64,000 nt of DNA from Xenococcus sp. PCC 7305 (GTDB taxonomy: Bacteria > Cyanobacteriota > Cyanobacteriia > Cyanobacteriales > Xenococcaceae). The stretch covers positions 1 to 64,000 of the forward strand of contig NZ_ALVZ01000222.1 in the NCBI RefSeq assembly GCF_000332055.1, written 5' to 3'. Made by a program: the position numbers and the translations under genes. Below, piece by piece: positions 47,196-56,525 of the stretch. Every line of letters starts with the position of its first letter. Within the stretch, counting starts at the first letter, position 1. Under the pieces are notes generated by a model. It did no database searches. It was not told the origin of the DNA and saw only the letters and a program-made list of their open reading frames with translations.

Positions 47196-48485
47196 TTATT
47201 CTGAGAGAATACTGAGAGAAACTGTTTCTCCATCGGTCAGAGTTTCGCCTGCACGAAGAACGAATTTTTCCTGGGATTTGATTCCTGTTTTAATCGCAAC
47301 TTTTCCCTTCGAGCGATCGCGAATACGAATTTCTCTTTTACTGACAACTCCTTGATTAACGGCAAGCTCTTCTTGGCTCACAACAAAAATATAGTTTTTT
47401 TCCGCTTCTTCGACAATGGCGAACTCAGGGATAATAACGTCAGTAGCAATATTGGCAACTAGAGTGACTCTAGCAAGAAGCCCCCCTTTTATTTGGCTTT
47501 GGGGATTAGAAACTATTACTTCTATAGGGATTTTGCGAGTACTAGAATCAGCAGCAGGCGCTATCCGACTAATTCTGCCAGTGAATTTGCGATCGCCAAA
47601 AGCATCAAAGGTGACAGTAACAGATTTTCCTAACCTAATTTGTCCCAAATCCAATTCAGAGAGTGGAACAACTACTTTAATCTGGCTAAAGTCGCCAATC
47701 TCAATAATTTCTTCCCCTTGTCTGATTAAATTACCTGGTTCATTGATTTTTGTGATCACAATTCCCGTTGCGGGGGCAATTAATTGGCTATAGGACTGAC
47801 GTTGAGTAGCCTCGGCGATCGCCTCCATTTGGGAAGCTACTTGCCCCATACTGGTTGTGACTGCTTGCTGGGCAATTTTAATTGACTCGGTGGCAACTAA
47901 AACCGTTTTCTGAGCAAGTTCGGCGGTGGTTTGAAAAGATTCGGCTTCCTGGGATGAGATGAGTCCTTGACTTGCCAAGTTACTATATCGCTGAGCATCG
48001 TTTTTTGCCTGTTCTAATCTCAGCAAAGATTCTTCTAAGGCGATTTCTGAGTTTTTCACTCTAATTTTGGCACTGGCTAATTCCGATTCTAGACTGGCAA
48101 GCTCTGCTTTTTCTCGATTGACCGCCGCAGTCAATAAACTACTATCTAGTCTGCCGATTACTTGGCCTTTGGTAACTCTCTGTCCTACTTCTACGGTTAA
48201 ATCTAATAACTTCCCCTCAACTTGCGATCGCAATAAAGTTTCTCTGATCGCTTCGCTGGTGCCAATATACTCTCTAGCATCACGAAGAGTCCCTAACTTC
48301 GCGATCACCACATCTACCTTAGTAAGTTGTGATTGAGCAAATTGCGATTTCTCTGTCGAGGAAACAGTTTGATTATCAGAAGAAGCAGAACTAGAGCTCA
48401 GAGAATTAAGACTACAGCCTCCTACTGCACAGAGAGCAATCAACAGTAAACCATTGAGATATCTTGATTTTGCCCTATTTTTCAT
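47196..48485 (-). CDS. RND efflux periplasmic adaptor (HlyD/AcrA type), lipoprotein
   Basis: The 429-residue protein has a lipobox AVGGCS (Cys24), so it should be anchored by lipid. Paired lipoyl half-motifs (LLDLTVEVGQRVTKGQVIGRL and PATGIVITKINEPGNLIRQGE) flank a long coiled-coil hairpin, then a beta-barrel domain. It would link an inner-membrane pump to an outer-membrane channel; no pump gene lies beside it. Its start overlaps the end of the next upstream gene by 11 bp, so the two are probably co-expressed. Confidence 0.87.
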   Translation of the reverse strand: MKNRAKSRYLNGLLLIALCAVGGCSLNSLSSSSASSDNQTVSSTEKSQFAQSQLTKVDVVIAKLGTLRDAREYIGTSEAIRETLLRSQVEGKLLDLTVEVGQRVTKGQVIGRLDSSLLTAAVNREKAELASLESELASAKIRVKNSEIALEESLLRLEQAKNDAQRYSNLASQGLISSQEAESFQTTAELAQKTVLVATESIKIAQQAVTTSMGQVASQMEAIAEATQRQSYSQLIAPATGIVITKINEPGNLIRQGEEIIEIGDFSQIKVVVPLSELDLGQIRLGKSVTVTFDAFGDRKFTGRISRIAPAADSSTRKIPIEVIVSNPQSQIKGGLLARVTLVANIATDVIIPEFAIVEEAEKNYIFVVSQEELAVNQGVVSKREIRIRDRSKGKVAIKTGIKSQEKFVLRAGETLTDGETVSLSILSE

Positions 48486-49137
48486 TATCTTCTGGGGAAA
48501 TTCCAGCCAATGCTAAAGATTTTAGTTTGTCAAAGAAAGCAGAGTCATCAAAAATAGGATTAAAGTTCGTAATTGTTGCGGATTGATTGGAAGATTGATG
48601 ATTGTCCCCAAATTTGGTCTTTGGTTGCTGCTCCTTTTCAGAGAGACTTAACGAAGAATATTGAGAATGTATGGATGAAGATTCTGTATTGAAATATGTT
48701 TCGGAAGAAGAATAACTAGTCTGGGAAGACGGCAAATAATTAGAACCCGAATTGACCTTAACCTCTGTCCTATCTGGGAAAAGAGAATTTTCTGTTTCAA
48801 GCCAAAAAGGATTCGGTATGAGATATTTGGGCAATTTACGACAGATTAATCTTTCAAACTCCCCTTTGAAATGAATGTTTGGAGTGCCAATACGCAACCA
48901 GACTGCCATAATTTGCTCAATCGAGACAGACTTATACCTTCCCAAATATAAAGCTTCTATCGCAGCCAAACGAACCCAATTTCCCTGATAATCGTGAAGC
49001 CATTTTTGAACCAAATTTTCCACAGAATTGCCATTGGTCTCAAAGCTATAACTTTTAATCAACGCGATCGCCTGAGCAACCGCTAAGTCACCGTTTAACT
49101 CTGTCATGGAAGTCTTGGGCAGATCAGCTTGATTCAT
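48475..49137 (-). CDS. Unknown 220-residue protein
   Basis: No known domain. The N-terminal ~110 residues are helical with a conserved-looking segment NWVRLAAIEALYLGRYKSVS, EQIMAVWLRIG and FERLICRKLP, a pattern seen in uncharacterised cyanobacterial proteins. The C-terminal half is Ser-rich and probably disordered. ATG 49137 is used (an adjoining TTG would add one). It overlaps the HlyD-type adaptor gene by 11 bp and belongs to the same minus-strand cluster. Confidence 0.65.
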   Translation of the reverse strand: MNQADLPKTSMTELNGDLAVAQAIALIKSYSFETNGNSVENLVQKWLHDYQGNWVRLAAIEALYLGRYKSVSIEQIMAVWLRIGTPNIHFKGEFERLICRKLPKYLIPNPFWLETENSLFPDRTEVKVNSGSNYLPSSQTSYSSSETYFNTESSSIHSQYSSLSLSEKEQQPKTKFGDNHQSSNQSATITNFNPIFDDSAFFDKLKSLALAGISPEDNEK

Positions 49138-49263
49138 CAAATTCAGTCAACAGTAAACAAATGAGCAGTAACAAATCTTTATTAATCCTAAAGCGATCTT
49201 ACAAAAATGGCTAATATTTCGCTCAATAGCTTCAACAAAGACCGATCTTTCTGCCCTCTGCCT

Positions 49264-50121
49264 TCAAAATACAAACACGGCGAGTTTCTCGACGAAAAAG
49301 CTCATAGCCAGGAAAATTAGACAATAACGCAAAATCGTAACTTGTTTCTCCAAACTACTAACTGTTTTTTTTGTTCCTGTCAGCATATTATTGATTTGTT
49401 GCTGTCTTTCAAAATCCCAAGCTTGGATCTTTTCCTCTAAATTATTGGTATCAACAGTTTTATGGTTGATGCGATCGCTTAAAGACTCCAGTCCCTGTCT
49501 CATTTGATTGGTTACTTGGTACTGAAAAGTCCCTAACCCCTGACGGAATTCATTTTTGAGATGTTTAATTTGTTTATTCAACTCCAGAAACATTTCATTG
49601 CGGGTTTGTTCATTTTTGGATTTAATTTCTTGCTCTAAACGAGCAAAGTTATCTTGAGCTTTATTTTCTAACTGAAATAAATTTTTTGTGGTGTCACTAT
49701 TGTCTTGAATAAAACCCGATAATAGTTTTTCAAACAATCCTGGTCCCAGCTGAAAATATCCTCGTTGAACATAGCGAATTGTATCAGTCAATTCCGAACC
49801 AGAAGTACTTTTGAGGAGATAACCTTTAGCTCCAGCTTTCACCGCGGCATTAATGCTGTCATGATCTTCACAGGAACTGAGAATCACCACTTTGGTCTGA
49901 GAAAATTGTTGATTAATCTTTTGAGTCAGGACAAATCCATTCATTTCAGGCATCTCTAGATCTATGACTGCCACATCAGGACGCATTTCGTCAATTTTGG
50001 CCAAAGCTTTGACCCCATTTTCAGCTTGACCAATAATCTCAAAATCTGATTCTTGTTCCAAGATAGATTTGACAGCTTCTCTAGTAAAATTTTGGTCGTC
50101 GACTATTAATATGCGAATCAT
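49264..50121 (-). CDS. Receiver-domain protein with coiled coil and C-terminal membrane anchor
   Basis: The 285-residue protein (ATG 50121) has an intact receiver domain (1-120): acid pair Asp8-Asp9, phospho-acceptor Asp54 in VIDLEMPEMNG, and Lys104. No DNA-binding domain follows. Instead there is a long coiled-coil region (about 145-255) and a membrane helix at the very C-terminus (about 263-285). The receiver resembles that of the next upstream protein closely, so the two are tandem duplicates. A membrane-tethered receiver output is unusual. Confidence 0.82.
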   Translation of the reverse strand: MIRILIVDDQNFTREAVKSILEQESDFEIIGQAENGVKALAKIDEMRPDVAVIDLEMPEMNGFVLTQKINQQFSQTKVVILSSCEDHDSINAAVKAGAKGYLLKSTSGSELTDTIRYVQRGYFQLGPGLFEKLLSGFIQDNSDTTKNLFQLENKAQDNFARLEQEIKSKNEQTRNEMFLELNKQIKHLKNEFRQGLGTFQYQVTNQMRQGLESLSDRINHKTVDTNNLEEKIQAWDFERQQQINNMLTGTKKTVSSLEKQVTILRYCLIFLAMSFFVEKLAVFVF

Positions 50122-50252
50122 TTTTATCAAATATTATTATTTTATAATTTATATAGCACTTATCAAATTAGTGAGATATACAAGGCTCTGCTTTAGGGAA
50201 TCGGGAATCGGGAACTGTATCTTGTTAATCTGAGAAATGCTATAACCTATAT

Positions 50253-51893
50253 TCAATTATTAATTGATATTTGGGCAGTCAATCCGACATGACACAAATC
50301 CTGTAGCACCAGTTCTGAAGTCGCAAAATCTACATTAATAATCAGCCGATAGGAATTTTCTTTAATCTGATTGGCAACAGAAGCATTGGTAGTCCAAGTA
50401 ACGGACGGGGGATTCGTTGTTGTTTGGGGGCTATCTTGACTTAAGGCAGAAATACGACTAACCTGGCCGACGATCAAAGATTCTCGGTTTTCCAATTGAA
50501 CAGAAACATCATTTTGCAAATTAATTTTTGCCGCAGTTTTTTCATCAACGATCGCCTCAACCCAAAGCTGCTGACAATCAAGAACAGTTGCAATCTCTTG
50601 TCCTGCAGAGACTAACTCTCCTTCTTGATGGTTAATACGATAAATTGCTCCTGATATTGGAGCTTTTAGGGAAATTATTTGATTGTCAACCAAGTTTGCT
50701 TGTGTTTCCTTTAAGCTATCTTGCAAATTGGCTAATTCTTTACCCAAAAAATCAATAGTAGATCTTTGATTGAATATTTGCTGTTCCACATTAGCAATTT
50801 CGCGAGAATTATCGATGGAGATTGTAGTATTTTCAGAAATCTGGGGAATATCAAGGGCAATTATACTTTTCTGCGGTAGAACTTCCAATTGCTTTTCTAG
50901 AAAAGAGGAGAACTTTTGGGCATTATCAATTTGCTCTTGTTTAAGAATAATATCCTTTTCTAACTGGGAAATTTTCTCAGATACCTTGCTATCTTCTAAG
51001 GACTTAATAGAAGCAAAAGGTTGCTCAGCTGCCAGATTCATGCCCTCAAGATAAGCTATTTCTTGCAATGTTCCTGCTACAGGACTCTCAATGGCAACCA
51101 TTTTTCCGTTGACAACCGCGTCTTTAATGACAATAGCAGTTCCCTGTCGATAGGATATCAGGCCGGCTGCGATCACAGCCATACCTAATCCAATTAGAGT
51201 TATCTTAGAAACAGTTTGTTGCCACCAATTTTTTTGAGGAGAGGTTTCCGAGCTAGAAACCGATAAGGAATCTGCTGTGGAGATATTATCTGGTAAAGGC
51301 AAATAAGGTGGAGCAATTTTATTTTCAGTAAAAAAAGTTGGGGTCGCGTCTAAAGAAGAATTTGATAGCAGAAAATTATCACTAAAAATAATCTCTGAGT
51401 TTTGATTTTTCAGAGAATCTTGAAATTCAGCATCCGCGATCGCTAAAGTGGAAATCGCATCAGATAAATGAGGTAATACTATTTTAAAAATATTATCTTC
51501 TATATGTGTATAACCTTTGTCAATATAGCGGACTATTTCCCTAATTTTTTTGGCCGAAACATTCTTGAGAAGACAACCTTTTACTCCCAACTCCAAATAT
51601 TGAACAAAATCTGCTGCGTCAATATCGTTACAAAAAACTATTATTTTTATGTGATCTAGTTTTTTTTGTATCTGCTTAATTAAATCAAACCCATTAACTT
51701 CAGACAATGCGGTGCTGATTAGTACGATATTTGGCTTAAGCTCCTGAATATTCGCAATGGCATTACGACCTTCACTAAAACTACCAACTATTTTAATATC
51801 CGAGTTGGATTCAAGTAAGATTTTCAACCCTTCTCGAATCACCTTCTGCTCTTCTATTAAAACTACACGAATTACTGGTGCGCTAGGAATCAT
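50253..51893 (-). CDS. Receiver-like domain fused to a membrane HlyD-type adaptor
   Basis: The 546-residue protein has an N-terminal receiver-like domain (about 7-130), a Ser-rich linker, one membrane helix (about 231-248) and a periplasmic HlyD-type part: half-lipoyl motif MVAIESPVAGTLQEI (265-279), coiled coil (about 300-400), second half SLKAPISGAIYRINHQEGEL, then a barrel. In the receiver the phospho-acceptor Asp is replaced by Ser60 (VLISTALSEVNG) while the acid pair (Glu14-Glu15) and Lys110 remain, so it is a pseudo-receiver. It may sense by binding rather than by phosphorylation. RBS AGGAAG precedes the ATG. Confidence 0.8.
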   Translation of the reverse strand: MIPSAPVIRVVLIEEQKVIREGLKILLESNSDIKIVGSFSEGRNAIANIQELKPNIVLISTALSEVNGFDLIKQIQKKLDHIKIIVFCNDIDAADFVQYLELGVKGCLLKNVSAKKIREIVRYIDKGYTHIEDNIFKIVLPHLSDAISTLAIADAEFQDSLKNQNSEIIFSDNFLLSNSSLDATPTFFTENKIAPPYLPLPDNISTADSLSVSSSETSPQKNWWQQTVSKITLIGLGMAVIAAGLISYRQGTAIVIKDAVVNGKMVAIESPVAGTLQEIAYLEGMNLAAEQPFASIKSLEDSKVSEKISQLEKDIILKQEQIDNAQKFSSFLEKQLEVLPQKSIIALDIPQISENTTISIDNSREIANVEQQIFNQRSTIDFLGKELANLQDSLKETQANLVDNQIISLKAPISGAIYRINHQEGELVSAGQEIATVLDCQQLWVEAIVDEKTAAKINLQNDVSVQLENRESLIVGQVSRISALSQDSPQTTTNPPSVTWTTNASVANQIKENSYRLIINVDFATSELVLQDLCHVGLTAQISINN

Positions 51894-52382
51894 ACTTCTT
51901 CCTCTTTTTGCTATTTGCTAATCAAATTCAGATCCAGGCTTGATAAGGATTGGCTTCAGTGGACTCCAAGATTCGTAAACTTCCGATTAGATGGTAATTA
52001 AAAATTTTATTTGAACCTTATATCCCCAAAATTAACCAGGCTTAAATAATCACTCTTCCCTCGGATTCTCAATTCTTTTTTCTATGTAAAAATACTAACT
52101 TCTAGATATTCAAAAATCGCTTAATAAAAAATAAACACTAAAACAACCGATTAATAAAAAATAAACATTAAAACATTAAGTACATATACTACAATGCTTC
52201 AGCTCTCTACCATGTTTATTGCCGCAAAAAAACAGCATTATTACCGAATCTTAACAAATATGTTTAGTTCCATAAACTAGGTTCATATTCAACACTAGAA
52301 TTTTGAAATAAAAAAGTATGCCAATGTATTTTCTAATTTTGTAAAGTAATAATAGTGGCTGAACAAATACCGACAGGCTTCC
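51894..52382. other. Intergenic region, 489 bp
   Basis: A divergent promoter region between the receiver-HlyD gene and the DUF1800 gene. It contains the 24-bp direct repeat listed separately and is AT-rich. No RNA gene is recognised. Confidence 0.5.
52121..52174 (+). repeat. 24-bp direct repeat
   Basis: Two copies (52121-52144 and 52151-52174) of an AT-rich 24-mer starting TTAATAAAAAATAAACA and ending TAAAAC, with one mismatch, spaced 30 bp start to start. They lie in the divergent promoter region and could bind a regulator or just be slipped repeats. Confidence 0.75.
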
Positions 52383-53879
52383 ATGAAGAAAAAACTTCTA
52401 AATTGGTCTTTAATCTTGACTTGTGTTGTAATGTTCTGGTTTGGTTTGTTGAACCATCAGCAAACAACTGGGAGTACAGAGAATACTCGACTCATTCATG
52501 GAGTAGAACGTCTGAGTTTTGGGCTAGCACCAGGAGATATCACAAAGGTTAAGCAGATGGGTTTTGAAAATTATCTGCAATCGCAACTTCATCCTAAAAA
52601 AGGCCAAAAAAATCCTGCGATACAAAGTTATTGGGCAAAATTAGATACCGTCAAGAGAAGTCCGATGAGTTTATTAAAGGAATCTCAACAATACAATGCT
52701 AATTTTCTGAGGCGAAACGGTGTCAACCCTACCACAGAGGAGCAGAAAAAATTACAAAAAAAACTAGGTTCCTTCAAAAGAAAAACCATGCACCAGGCGC
52801 AAGATGCTCATTTAATAAAAGGAATATTTTCTCCTAATCAATTGCAAGAAGTGATGGTGGATTTTTGGTTCAATCACTTTAACGTTTATGGGCAAAAAAA
52901 AATAATTTATATTTGGCTAGCAGATTACGAACAGGAGATTCGAGAACATGCTTTGGGAAATTTCCGTGATTTATTAGACGTTACGGCTCATCATCCAGCA
53001 ATGTTATTGTATCTAGATAATGATTTGAATATAAACCCCAATAGTCCTGCCGCTCAGAAAAAGAACAAAGGGCTCAATGAGAATTATGCTCGTGAGCTGA
53101 TGGAGCTACATACGTTGGGAGTTAATGGCGGTTATACCCAAGAAGATGTAATTACTTTAGCCAGAATTTTTACCGGTTGGTCTGTGGATTACTCTGGCAA
53201 GAACGCTGATGAAAATGGCTTCCGATTTTTCAAAGTATGGCATGATAATCAGGACAAGACCTTTTTAGGAAATGCGATCCAAGGCAGTGGTCTTGAAGAG
53301 GGAGAACAAGCTCTAGATATCTTAGCGAATCATCCAGCAACTGCTAGATTTATCAGCTACAAATTGGCACAATATTTTGTCGCAGATCAACCACCAGAAA
53401 CCCTAGTAAAAAAGTTACAGAACAAGTTCCTAGAAAGTCAGGGTAATATTACAGCGGTACTTAATGTTTTGTTTCATTCTGAAGAATTTAACAATCCCCA
53501 ATATTATGAGCAGAAATTTAAAACCCCTTATCAGTATCTAGTCTCTTTGGTCAGAGCAGGCGATATTACTCCTGATATCAGACGAATGAAAGGGATGCTT
53601 CATCAATTATCAATGCCAATTTATAGATGTGAGACTCCCGATGGTTATAAAAATACTAAACAGGCTTGGCTAAATCCCGAAGCGATGTTAAGACGGGTTA
53701 GTATTGCGACATCAATTTCTAATGGAATATTAAATAAAAAACAACCGGTCAAATTTCCCCGACTCAAAGTTACTTTGGGTAACAATTTCTCTCAACATAC
53801 GAAAAATGCGATCGCGAAAAGTCCACCTCATTTACGTTCAGCATTGGCTTTAGGTAGTCCAGAAATGATGAACAAATAG
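52383..53879 (+). CDS. DUF1800 family exported protein
   Basis: The 498-residue protein has an N-terminal signal (about 7-24) and the DUF1800 pattern: LIHGVERLSFGLAPGDI, MVDFWFNHFNV, NENYARELMELHTLGVNGGY and TLARIFTGWSVD. DUF1800 genes almost always sit with DUF1501 genes, as here. The two are thought to act together outside the cytoplasm; the role is unknown. Confidence 0.88.
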   Translation: MKKKLLNWSLILTCVVMFWFGLLNHQQTTGSTENTRLIHGVERLSFGLAPGDITKVKQMGFENYLQSQLHPKKGQKNPAIQSYWAKLDTVKRSPMSLLKESQQYNANFLRRNGVNPTTEEQKKLQKKLGSFKRKTMHQAQDAHLIKGIFSPNQLQEVMVDFWFNHFNVYGQKKIIYIWLADYEQEIREHALGNFRDLLDVTAHHPAMLLYLDNDLNINPNSPAAQKKNKGLNENYARELMELHTLGVNGGYTQEDVITLARIFTGWSVDYSGKNADENGFRFFKVWHDNQDKTFLGNAIQGSGLEEGEQALDILANHPATARFISYKLAQYFVADQPPETLVKKLQNKFLESQGNITAVLNVLFHSEEFNNPQYYEQKFKTPYQYLVSLVRAGDITPDIRRMKGMLHQLSMPIYRCETPDGYKNTKQAWLNPEAMLRRVSIATSISNGILNKKQPVKFPRLKVTLGNNFSQHTKNAIAKSPPHLRSALALGSPEMMNK

Positions 53880-53880
53880 G

Positions 53881-53958
53881 GTAATGAGTAATAAGTAATG
53901 GGTAATAGGTAATAGGTAATAGGTAATAGGTAATAGGTAATAGGTAATAAGTAATAGG
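53881..53958 (+). repeat. TAATAGG heptamer array between DUF1800 and DUF1501 genes
   Basis: About eleven tandem units, mostly GTAATAG. The last unit is followed by AGGAAG, which forms part of the ribosome-binding site of the DUF1501 gene. A change in unit number would change the intercistronic distance within this likely operon. Confidence 0.88.
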
Positions 53959-53966
53959 AAGTCAAA

Positions 53967-55187
53967 ATGCAGAGAAGAAAGTTTTTAGCTCAGATGGCTT
54001 TGGCAACAGGGGGAATGTTGATTCCTGTGGGTCGTCAAAGCTGGATTGCCAGAGGTGCGGCTCAAGCCACTAATCCTCAACGCTTGGTTGTGATTTTTCT
54101 GCGAGGGGGGCTCGATGGCTTAAATGTGGTTGTTCCTCACCAAGACCCAGATTATTACAGAGTCAGACCCTCGATTGCTATTTCCTATCCTGGAGAGCAA
54201 GAAGGAGTAATTGATCTTGATGGTTTTTTTGGCCTACATCCGGCATTGTCAGATCTTATGCCTTTTTGGCAACGGAAAAACCTAGCATTTATCTATAACT
54301 GTGGTTCGCCAAATGATACCCGTTCTCATTTTGATGCTCAAGATTATATGGAAAGTGGCACACCAGGAGTTAAGTCCACTCAAGATGGTTGGATGAATCG
54401 TTTATTATCGGGATTGCCAGCGGATAGACTTACCCAAGCCCTCAATGTAGGAATAACAACTCCGAGAATATTACAGGGTAAAATGGCGATCGCCAGTATC
54501 CGCCCAGGAAAAAATTCAGTCAATAGGTTGCCCATAGATAACCCCCCCATCACTAGAGCTTTTAATAAGCTATACAATAATAATAGTGAGCTTGCTCAAG
54601 CTTATAGAAAGGGGGTGGAAGCGAGAAAGATCATTATGAAGGAGCTGGAACAAGAGATGCTCTCAGCCTCAGGCAATGCTGCTCCAGTTAATGGTTTTGT
54701 TGATGATGCCAAAGAGGTTGGCAAACTGATGCGCGGCGACGCCAGAACACAACTAGCCTTTATGAATATTGGAGGTTGGGACACTCATATTAGGGAAAAA
54801 ACTCTCTTGAACCGTTCTTTACCCCATTTAGGGAAAGGTCTAGCCACTTTAGTTCAAGAACTAGGTGCTGTTTATAATAATACTGCGATCGCTGTGATTT
54901 CGGAGTTTGGTCGCACAGTCAAAGAGAATGGGAGCCAGGGCACTGACCATGGACATGGCAATGTTCTCTGGTTATTGGGAGGAGCCATTCGCGGGGGACA
55001 GATCTATGGAAAATGGGAAGGTTTGGGAGACTCTATTTTGTATGAGGGACGAGATCTACCTGTTACCACAGATTTTAGGGAAGCCATAGCCTCAATTCTC
55101 GTAAATCATCTGGCAATTTCTTCTGGAGAACTCACAAATGTTTTCCCTGGATATAAATTCCAGAACAGTCTCAATTTAATTAAATAA
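53967..55187 (+). CDS. DUF1501 family protein, Tat-exported
   Basis: The 406-residue protein opens with QRRKFLAQMALATGG, a twin-arginine signal, cleaved near residue 34. The body has LVVIFLRGGLDGLNVVVPHQD and AVISEFGRTVKENGSQGTDHGHG, typical DUF1501 (sulfatase/alkaline phosphatase-like fold) motifs with metal-binding His and Asp residues. It is the usual partner of the preceding DUF1800 gene. Confidence 0.88.
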   Translation: MQRRKFLAQMALATGGMLIPVGRQSWIARGAAQATNPQRLVVIFLRGGLDGLNVVVPHQDPDYYRVRPSIAISYPGEQEGVIDLDGFFGLHPALSDLMPFWQRKNLAFIYNCGSPNDTRSHFDAQDYMESGTPGVKSTQDGWMNRLLSGLPADRLTQALNVGITTPRILQGKMAIASIRPGKNSVNRLPIDNPPITRAFNKLYNNNSELAQAYRKGVEARKIIMKELEQEMLSASGNAAPVNGFVDDAKEVGKLMRGDARTQLAFMNIGGWDTHIREKTLLNRSLPHLGKGLATLVQELGAVYNNTAIAVISEFGRTVKENGSQGTDHGHGNVLWLLGGAIRGGQIYGKWEGLGDSILYEGRDLPVTTDFREAIASILVNHLAISSGELTNVFPGYKFQNSLNLIK

Positions 55188-55456
55188 AGCGCTACGCGCT
55201 GGGCAGAGTGAGTTCGATGAGTACAAAATTTACTAGTTCTGAATAAGAATTTGGGGGTTTGGGGATTTGGGGATTTAGGGAAAAGCCGATTACTTCGTTG
55301 TTCAACTTGGTAAATTTAATCAAAAAAAAATTCGTCGAACTAACGTTGGGCAATAGGGAACGGAGAACAGGAAACGACAAAATACGTCGGATAAATCCGA
55401 GAAACGGGGTATAAAAAGTTAATCATAACTAAACAACTGATCGCTTGACCCCTCAA

Positions 55457-56089
55457 CTACAAACCACTTGTCCACATGCTCTTATCTTCATCCTGATAAA
55501 ATCTGTACAGTAATACTTCATCTTTAAAAAAATGTTCATCCAAAACATGATGAATAATTTTCTTGGTCACGAGATTCTGACCAATTGTTACTGCTTTCTG
55601 TCGAGTTATATTAAAGTGGGCAACTAGCCAATCTACTGCTTCATTCCCTAAAAAACAATGGGGATGTAATTTTAATTTGTGACGACGAGTTTTGATTTTT
55701 AAGCCATCTTCTCCTCGCATTTTAGAAACAATATAATTGAGGTCTAAATGTCTAGATTTATTTTCTTTTGTGTTACTTGAAGTAGCAGTGACTGAAGATT
55801 CTTCTACTTTTTCTTGGGACTTCGTTGATTGTTGGTAACGATCATCATGCATCCAAATACCAACGGCTTTCTGTTCTTTGACCATCAAGGTGGCGGATTG
55901 AACCTCTTCATTATCCAAAAAATCTTCTCTATATTCTTTGATCGCAGCTTCTAGTTCTTCTAGGGCGTATTTCTGTACCAGGGTGAATAGGCTGTTATTG
56001 TAAATAATTCCAGGCTTGTTTTTTACTTGACCTTGGATATTAGCTGTTGCTTGACAATATTTAACATCTTGACTAGTTAGTAACATCAT
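55457..56089 (-). CDS. DEP-domain protein
   Basis: The 210-residue protein has an N-terminal region I do not recognise (about 1-85), a Ser/Thr-rich linker and a C-terminal DEP domain (about 118-202; FLGNEAVDWLVAHFNITRQKAV and HHVLDEHFFKDEVLLYRF). DEP domains bind membranes or partner proteins in eukaryotic signalling; bacterial ones are found in cyanobacteria and have no settled role. RBS AAGGAG is upstream. Confidence 0.8.
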   Translation of the reverse strand: MMLLTSQDVKYCQATANIQGQVKNKPGIIYNNSLFTLVQKYALEELEAAIKEYREDFLDNEEVQSATLMVKEQKAVGIWMHDDRYQQSTKSQEKVEESSVTATSSNTKENKSRHLDLNYIVSKMRGEDGLKIKTRRHKLKLHPHCFLGNEAVDWLVAHFNITRQKAVTIGQNLVTKKIIHHVLDEHFFKDEVLLYRFYQDEDKSMWTSGL

Positions 56090-56525
56090 GAATTAGGATT
56101 CTCCTTATATCAAGGTTTTGCTTTACTTTAGTTATATAAATGAACAAGTTCTCTCTCGGTTTCTATCAAAAAATCATTTATGTGAATTCTTAATCCAAAT
56201 TAAAAAATAAATATCATTTATTTTTTGGTTAATGAAAGTAACACAATAGTTAAAGAAGGGAGCAATGCCTGTTGGAGGAGACCACAATATGGCTTGACTC
56301 CATCTAATCTTACCCAATCTTTTCGCAAATTGGGATTATGAGAGTTATAGACTAACACATAATTTTTTCCTGTGAAGTCTTTAATTTAGGCTATCGTGAA
56401 ATATCTAATTTGAGCTCAATATTTCGGGGATAATATTCCGGAGCAATGGCTATACGCAACATAAGCCGGATTAGGAAGAGATTAAAGCTTATCTATTGCC
56501 TATATTCCTAATTTTTTGGTTATTA
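56090..56525. other. Intergenic region, 436 bp
   Basis: AT-rich DNA between two minus-strand genes. No tRNA, open frame over 40 codons with family resemblance, or repeat array is seen. Confidence 0.4.

Noticed and set aside
53881-53958. Possible CRISPR array
   Set aside because: Units are 7 bp with no spacers; it is a tandem heptamer repeat. The same holds for the arrays at 3124, 30199 and 37469.
55188-55202. AGCGCTACGCGCT mini-palindrome as a member of the structured element family
   Set aside because: It lacks the ACCC and AAGGRAACG segments and the double-stem layout.
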